DNA from: Xanthomarina sp. F1114
GTDB taxonomy: Bacteria; Bacteroidota; Bacteroidia; Flavobacteriales; Flavobacteriaceae
Length of the DNA: 64,000 bases
Assembly: GCF_026410255.1 (NCBI RefSeq)
Contig: NZ_JAPMLL010000013.1
Coordinates: forward strand, 55,223-119,222
Direction: 5' to 3'
Shown piece after piece: positions 60,719-64,000 of this stretch (its first letter is position 1; each line of letters opens with the position of its first letter). The notes below the pieces were generated by a model that had not been told where the DNA came from, searched no databases, and worked only from the letters and a program-made list of their open reading frames with translations. The position numbers were made by a program, and so were the translations under genes.

Positions 60719-62131
60719 TTATCGTTTTTCTAAAAGTACAACATTTTCTACATGATGTGTTTGAGGAAACATGTCTACTGGTCTTACTTTTGTTATTTTA
60801 TACATGTCTTTTAATAAAGCTAAATCTCTAGCTTGTGTAGCACTATTACAGCTAACATAAACTAGTTTTTTAGCAGCAATATTTAGTAGTTGTTGCACCA
60901 CATCTTTATGCATGCCATCTCTTGGAGGGTCTGTAATAATAACATCTGGTTGACCATGAGTTTTAATAAACGCATCGTTAAATACATTTTTCATGTCTCC
61001 CACATAGAATTCAACGTTTTCTATACCGTTTAATTGTGCATTTTCTTTAGCAGCAGTAATTGCATCTGGTACAGCTTCTACACCAATGACTTTTTTAGCT
61101 TGTTTGGCTACAAATTGTGCAATAGTTCCAGTTCCAGTATATAAATCGTAAACTAATTCGTTTCCAGTTAAACCAGCATAATCTCTAGTTATTTTATAAA
61201 GCTCATAAGCTTGATCTGAATTAGTCTGATAGAAAGATTTAGCATTAATTTTAAACTTTAAACCTTCCATATCCTCAAAAATATGATCTTGTCCTTTATA
61301 GCAAATCACTTCTTGATCGTAGATGGTATCGTTTGCTTTTTCGTTGACAACATATTGTAGAGATGTTAGTTCCGGGAAAGTCTCAGCCAGATAATCTAAT
61401 AACATCTCTCTTTTTACTTTGTCTTCTTTAAAAAACTGAATAAGAACCATAATATCGCCAGTAGAAGAGGTTCTTATCATTAGGGTACGCAATAACCCTG
61501 TTTGATTTCTTGTATTAAAAAACTCTAGATCGTTTTTAAGAGCAAATTCTTTGACTGCATTTCTAATAGCGTTAGATGGGTCTGCTTGTAAATGACATTT
61601 TTTAATATCTAAAATCTTATCCCACATGCCTGGAATATGAAACCCTAAGGCATTTTTATCCCCTAGATCTTCATCCGACTGGATTTCTTCTAAAGTTAAC
61701 CAACGACTATCGCTAAAAGAAAATTCCATTTTATTTCGGTAGAAATATTGTTTTGCAGAACCTAAAATGGGTGTAACTTCAGGTAATTCTAAATGTCCTA
61801 AGCGAGTTAGGTTATTTACCACCTCTTTTTGTTTGTAAAACAACTGATGTTCGTAGCCCATATCTTGCCATTTACATCCACCACAGGTTCCAAAATGCTC
61901 GCAAACTGGAGTAGTACGTTTGTCGGAAAGTTTATGGAAGGCAATGGCTTTTCCTTCGTAATATGCTTTTCGTTTTTTAAAGGTTTGTACATCAACTATA
62001 TCGCCAGGAACTGCATTTGGCAAAAAAATTACTTTCCCATCTGCTGCTTTTGCTACAGTTTTTCCTTTAGCACCAGCATCTACAACTTCTACGTTTGTAA
62101 ATACTTGTTTTTTATTTTTTCTTCTAGACAT
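60719..62131 (-). CDS. rlmD: 23S rRNA (uracil-1939-C5)-methyltransferase RlmD
   Basis: 470 residues. An N-terminal TRAM domain ('VFTNVEVVDAGAKGKTVAKAADGKVIFLPNAVPGDIVDVQTFKKRKAYYEGKA') is followed by the Fe-S cysteines 'CEHFGTCGGCKW' and 'KKCHLQ'. The methyltransferase domain has 'FYQTNSDQAYELYKIT', 'VYDLYTGTGTIAQFVAKQAKKVIGVEA', 'DVIITDPPRDGM' and the nucleophile region 'LVYVSCNSAT'. It makes m5U1939 in 23S rRNA. Its promoter is a leaderless type, 4 nt before the ATG. Confidence 0.94.
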   Translation of the reverse strand: MSRRKNKKQVFTNVEVVDAGAKGKTVAKAADGKVIFLPNAVPGDIVDVQTFKKRKAYYEGKAIAFHKLSDKRTTPVCEHFGTCGGCKWQDMGYEHQLFYKQKEVVNNLTRLGHLELPEVTPILGSAKQYFYRNKMEFSFSDSRWLTLEEIQSDEDLGDKNALGFHIPGMWDKILDIKKCHLQADPSNAIRNAVKEFALKNDLEFFNTRNQTGLLRTLMIRTSSTGDIMVLIQFFKEDKVKREMLLDYLAETFPELTSLQYVVNEKANDTIYDQEVICYKGQDHIFEDMEGLKFKINAKSFYQTNSDQAYELYKITRDYAGLTGNELVYDLYTGTGTIAQFVAKQAKKVIGVEAVPDAITAAKENAQLNGIENVEFYVGDMKNVFNDAFIKTHGQPDVIITDPPRDGMHKDVVQQLLNIAAKKLVYVSCNSATQARDLALLKDMYKITKVRPVDMFPQTHHVENVVLLEKR

Positions 62132-62135
62132 GCTG

Positions 62136-62143
62136 CAAAAGTA
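62136..62143 (-). promoter_or_regulatory. rlmD -7 box (leaderless type)
   Basis: Minus-strand TACTTTTG (62143 to 62136), a perfect TAnnTTTG, ends 4 nt from the rlmD ATG. The mRNA would start at or next to the start codon. Confidence 0.65.
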
Positions 62144-62468
62144 AGGAAAGGATTTGCTATTTACGCGTTCTGATTTACGATTTTTTTTACAAGATATGAA
62201 TCACTAAAATATTATTTTTATTTTTTATATGAAACGATAATTTCTGGAGATTATATCTTTCCATAAAAATACTTTTTATTCGTTTAAATAAGGTGATAAA
62301 ATCAAATAGGAAAACACTTTCCATAATCCGAGATATTTAGTAATTTTGCAAATCCTAGGGATGATTTCTCTCCCACGCTGAATTTTCGTATCGATACGTA
62401 TCGGGATTTCGAAAAGATAAAGGTATAGTAGGAATGGTTATTTATTCATCAACTATAAATTTATTAAA
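62144..62468 (+). promoter_or_regulatory. rocD promoter and structured leader
   Basis: The 337-bp divergent gap between rlmD and rocD holds no gene. TAATTTTG (62341-62348) is a perfect plus-strand -7 box for rocD, leaving a leader of over 100 nt. In the leader is the perfect palindrome CGTATCGATACG (62387-62398) followed by GTATCGGGATT, plus outer TTTTCG/CGAAAA arms (62383-62388, 62410-62415), so it can fold. Confidence 0.5.
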
Positions 62469-63713
62469 ATGGCTAGTTTAGACCAATTAACATCGCAAGA
62501 AGCGATAGATTTAGAAAACAAGTATGGCGCACACAATTACCATCCACTTCCAGTAGTGCTGAGTAAAGGGGAAGGTGTTTATGTATGGGACGTAGAAGGG
62601 AAAAAATATTACGACTTTCTGTCTGCTTACTCTGCAGTAAACCAAGGACACTGTCACCCAAGAATTGTAGGTGCTATGACCAAACAAGCAGAAACCTTAA
62701 CATTAACGTCTAGAGCATTTCATAACGATATGCTGGGGAAATATGAAAAATTTGCTTGCGAATTTTTTGGTTTCGATAAGTTATTACCAATGAATACAGG
62801 TGCTGAAGCTGTGGAAACTGCTTTAAAAATTTGTAGAAAATGGGCTTACGAAGTAAAAGGGATTGATGAAAATGAAGCCGAGATTGTTGTTTGCGAAAAC
62901 AATTTCCACGGAAGAACTACAACTATTATCTCTTTTTCTAACGATCCTGTTGCCAGAAAGAATTTTGGACCTTATACCAAAGGGTTTATAAAAATAGCAT
63001 ACGATAATTTAGAAGCTTTAGAAGCAGAATTAAAAAGCAATCCAAATATTGCTGGATTTTTAGCAGAACCTATTCAAGGGGAAGCTGGTGTTTTTGTTCC
63101 ACAAGAAGGCTATTTAGAAAAAGCAAAAGCTCTATGCGAAAAATACAATGTGTTATTTATTGCAGACGAAGTTCAAACAGGAATTGCCAGAACAGGAAAG
63201 TTATTAGCTGTAGATCATGAAAATGTGAAGCCAGACGTATTAGTTCTTGGAAAAGCATTAAGTGGAGGTGCATATCCTGTATCAGCTGTTTTAGCAGATA
63301 ATAATGTTATGGACGTTATTAGACCTGGAAACCACGGATCTACTTTTGGTGGAAATCCGGTAGCTGCTGCTGTAGCAATTGCTGCATTAGAAGTAGTTAA
63401 AGAAGAAAATCTTGCTGAAAATGCTGAGAAACTTGGAAAGCTGTTTAGATCTGAGTTAAACAAATACATTGAAACAACCGATCTTGTATCTCTAGTTAGA
63501 GGAAAAGGTTTACTAAATGCTATTGTTATTAATGATGACGAAGAAAGCGAAACAGCTTGGAATATCTGTTTAGCTCTACGTGATAACGGATTATTAGCAA
63601 AACCAACTCATGGAAATATTATTCGTTTTGCACCACCTTTAGTAATGACTGAAGAGCAATTATTAGATTGTGTGTCTATTATTGTAAAGACTTTAAAGCA
63701 ATTTGAAAAATAA
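62469..63713 (+). CDS. rocD: Ornithine aminotransferase
   Basis: 414 residues, class III PLP aminotransferase. It moves the delta-amino group of ornithine to 2-oxoglutarate, giving glutamate semialdehyde, and so links arginine breakdown to proline and glutamate. Seen: '[49 protein letters not shown]' (N-terminal hallmark), '[24 protein letters not shown]', '[20 protein letters not shown]', '[15 protein letters not shown]' and PLP Lys in '[17 protein letters not shown]'. It is monocistronic with a promoter and a terminator. Confidence 0.95.
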   Translation: MASLDQLTSQEAIDLENKYGAHNYHPLPVVLSKGEGVYVWDVEGKKYYDFLSAYSAVNQGHCHPRIVGAMTKQAETLTLTSRAFHNDMLGKYEKFACEFFGFDKLLPMNTGAEAVETALKICRKWAYEVKGIDENEAEIVVCENNFHGRTTTIISFSNDPVARKNFGPYTKGFIKIAYDNLEALEAELKSNPNIAGFLAEPIQGEAGVFVPQEGYLEKAKALCEKYNVLFIADEVQTGIARTGKLLAVDHENVKPDVLVLGKALSGGAYPVSAVLADNNVMDVIRPGNHGSTFGGNPVAAAVAIAALEVVKEENLAENAEKLGKLFRSELNKYIETTDLVSLVRGKGLLNAIVINDDEESETAWNICLALRDNGLLAKPTHGNIIRFAPPLVMTEEQLLDCVSIIVKTLKQFEK

Positions 63714-63738
63714 AACAGCAAGCAATTGCACGTTTATA

Positions 63739-63774
63739 AAACCTGAAAGACAATCTATCTTTCAGGTTTTTTTA
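63739..63774 (+). terminator. Rho-independent terminator after rocD
   Basis: AAACCTGAAAGA (63739-63750) pairs perfectly with TCTTTCAGGTTT (63758-63769), loop of 7, then a T run. Confidence 0.92.
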
Positions 63775-63905
63775 TGCGCAAAGACATCACGGATTTTGAG
63801 ACTTTATTTTTTAAAACTAGATGATACGAGGGTTTTGTGTTTTGAATAAATTTTTCATGTTTTTAAAGAAACCATTAGGTTTTTTGGTAGATATTTAATT
63901 TCTTA

Positions 63906-64000
63906 ACTATCTACGGACTATCTACGGACTATCTACGGACTATCTACGGACTATCTACGGACTATCTACGGACTATCTACGGACTATCTACGGACTATCT
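63906..64000. repeat. Tandem 11-bp repeat ACTATCTACGG, cut by window end
   Basis: At least 8.6 exact copies of ACTATCTACGG from 63906 to the last base; the array continues beyond the window. The unit length is close to one helical turn, so any protein site in it would recur on the same face of the DNA. The 190 bp between it and the rocD stop hold a terminator and no gene. Confidence 0.95.

Noticed and set aside
63906..64000. Possible CRISPR array
   Set aside because: The repeat units are directly adjacent with no unique spacers and only 11 bp long; this is a simple tandem repeat.
1..64000. tRNA, rRNA, integrase, transposase or prophage genes
   Set aside because: I scanned both strands for tRNA-like arms, rRNA segments and mobile-element proteins and saw none; weak degenerate elements may have been missed by eye.

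Overview
The window is AT-rich chromosomal DNA from a member of the Bacteroidota, most probably a marine or gliding Flavobacteriaceae. The evidence is a GldF/GldG gliding-motility ABC component, many Flavobacteriia-type families (DUF4294, DUF6048, DUF6452, DUF4833, DUF3857), start codons without clear Shine-Dalgarno sequences, and repeated upstream TAnnTTTG boxes, the -7 element of the Bacteroidota primary sigma factor. No rRNA or tRNA gene, CRISPR array, prophage or transposase was found. Most of the window is ordinary core genome.

Layout. Positions 1-4393 hold an RND efflux operon (adaptor tail, pump, a small PII-like protein, a DUF2892 membrane protein) and a DUF4870 gene. A second efflux operon follows (4686-9648): small K+ channel, HlyD-type adaptor, DUF2955/FUSC-type permease, outer-membrane lipoprotein and AI-2E-family permease. 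Positions 9752-20797 carry dnaN, a fused gldF-gldG gene preceded by two heptanucleotide repeat tracts, a SAM-cleaving enzyme divergent from phoH, an OMP, purC and an AGCS symporter. Positions 20847-33382 hold two transglutaminase-like DUF3857 proteins, acetyl-CoA synthetase, FabV, a CPBP protease, small envelope proteins, an ABC exporter and a degenerate single-domain DEAD-box protein.

Positions 33449-39400 are the most interesting regulatory unit: an alcohol dehydrogenase, a soluble histidine kinase and an NtrC-type regulator, followed by a near-consensus sigma-54 promoter (37038-37055) driving a Cys4 mini-protein, glutamate dehydrogenase, a GreA/Rnk-like protein and an unknown protein. This suggests a locally encoded sigma-54 circuit that controls glutamate catabolism or ammonium assimilation.

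Positions 39543-50066 contain MarC and APC transporters, a Bcr/CflA pump, a three-gene biotin-dependent acyl-CoA carboxylase operon, PrsW, a flippase and a WYL regulator. After the WYL gene comes a small accessory-looking patch (50067-50602) with a 52-residue zinc-ribbon ORF and a broken ORF. The rest (50588-63713) holds Nudix, M42 peptidase, DUF4294, hemolysin III, ZIP, methyltransferases, a Cys-cluster MarR regulator with a thioredoxin-like/DUF2024 pair and two inverted-repeat operators, the rlmD-DUF6452-DUF6048 operon and ornithine aminotransferase. The window ends inside an 11-bp tandem repeat.

A recurring feature is the promoter arrangement TACTTTTG-N4-ATG in front of rlmD, prsW and the Bcr/CflA gene, which predicts leaderless or nearly leaderless mRNAs. 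All functional calls come from reading the sequence and recognising families; no database search was run.
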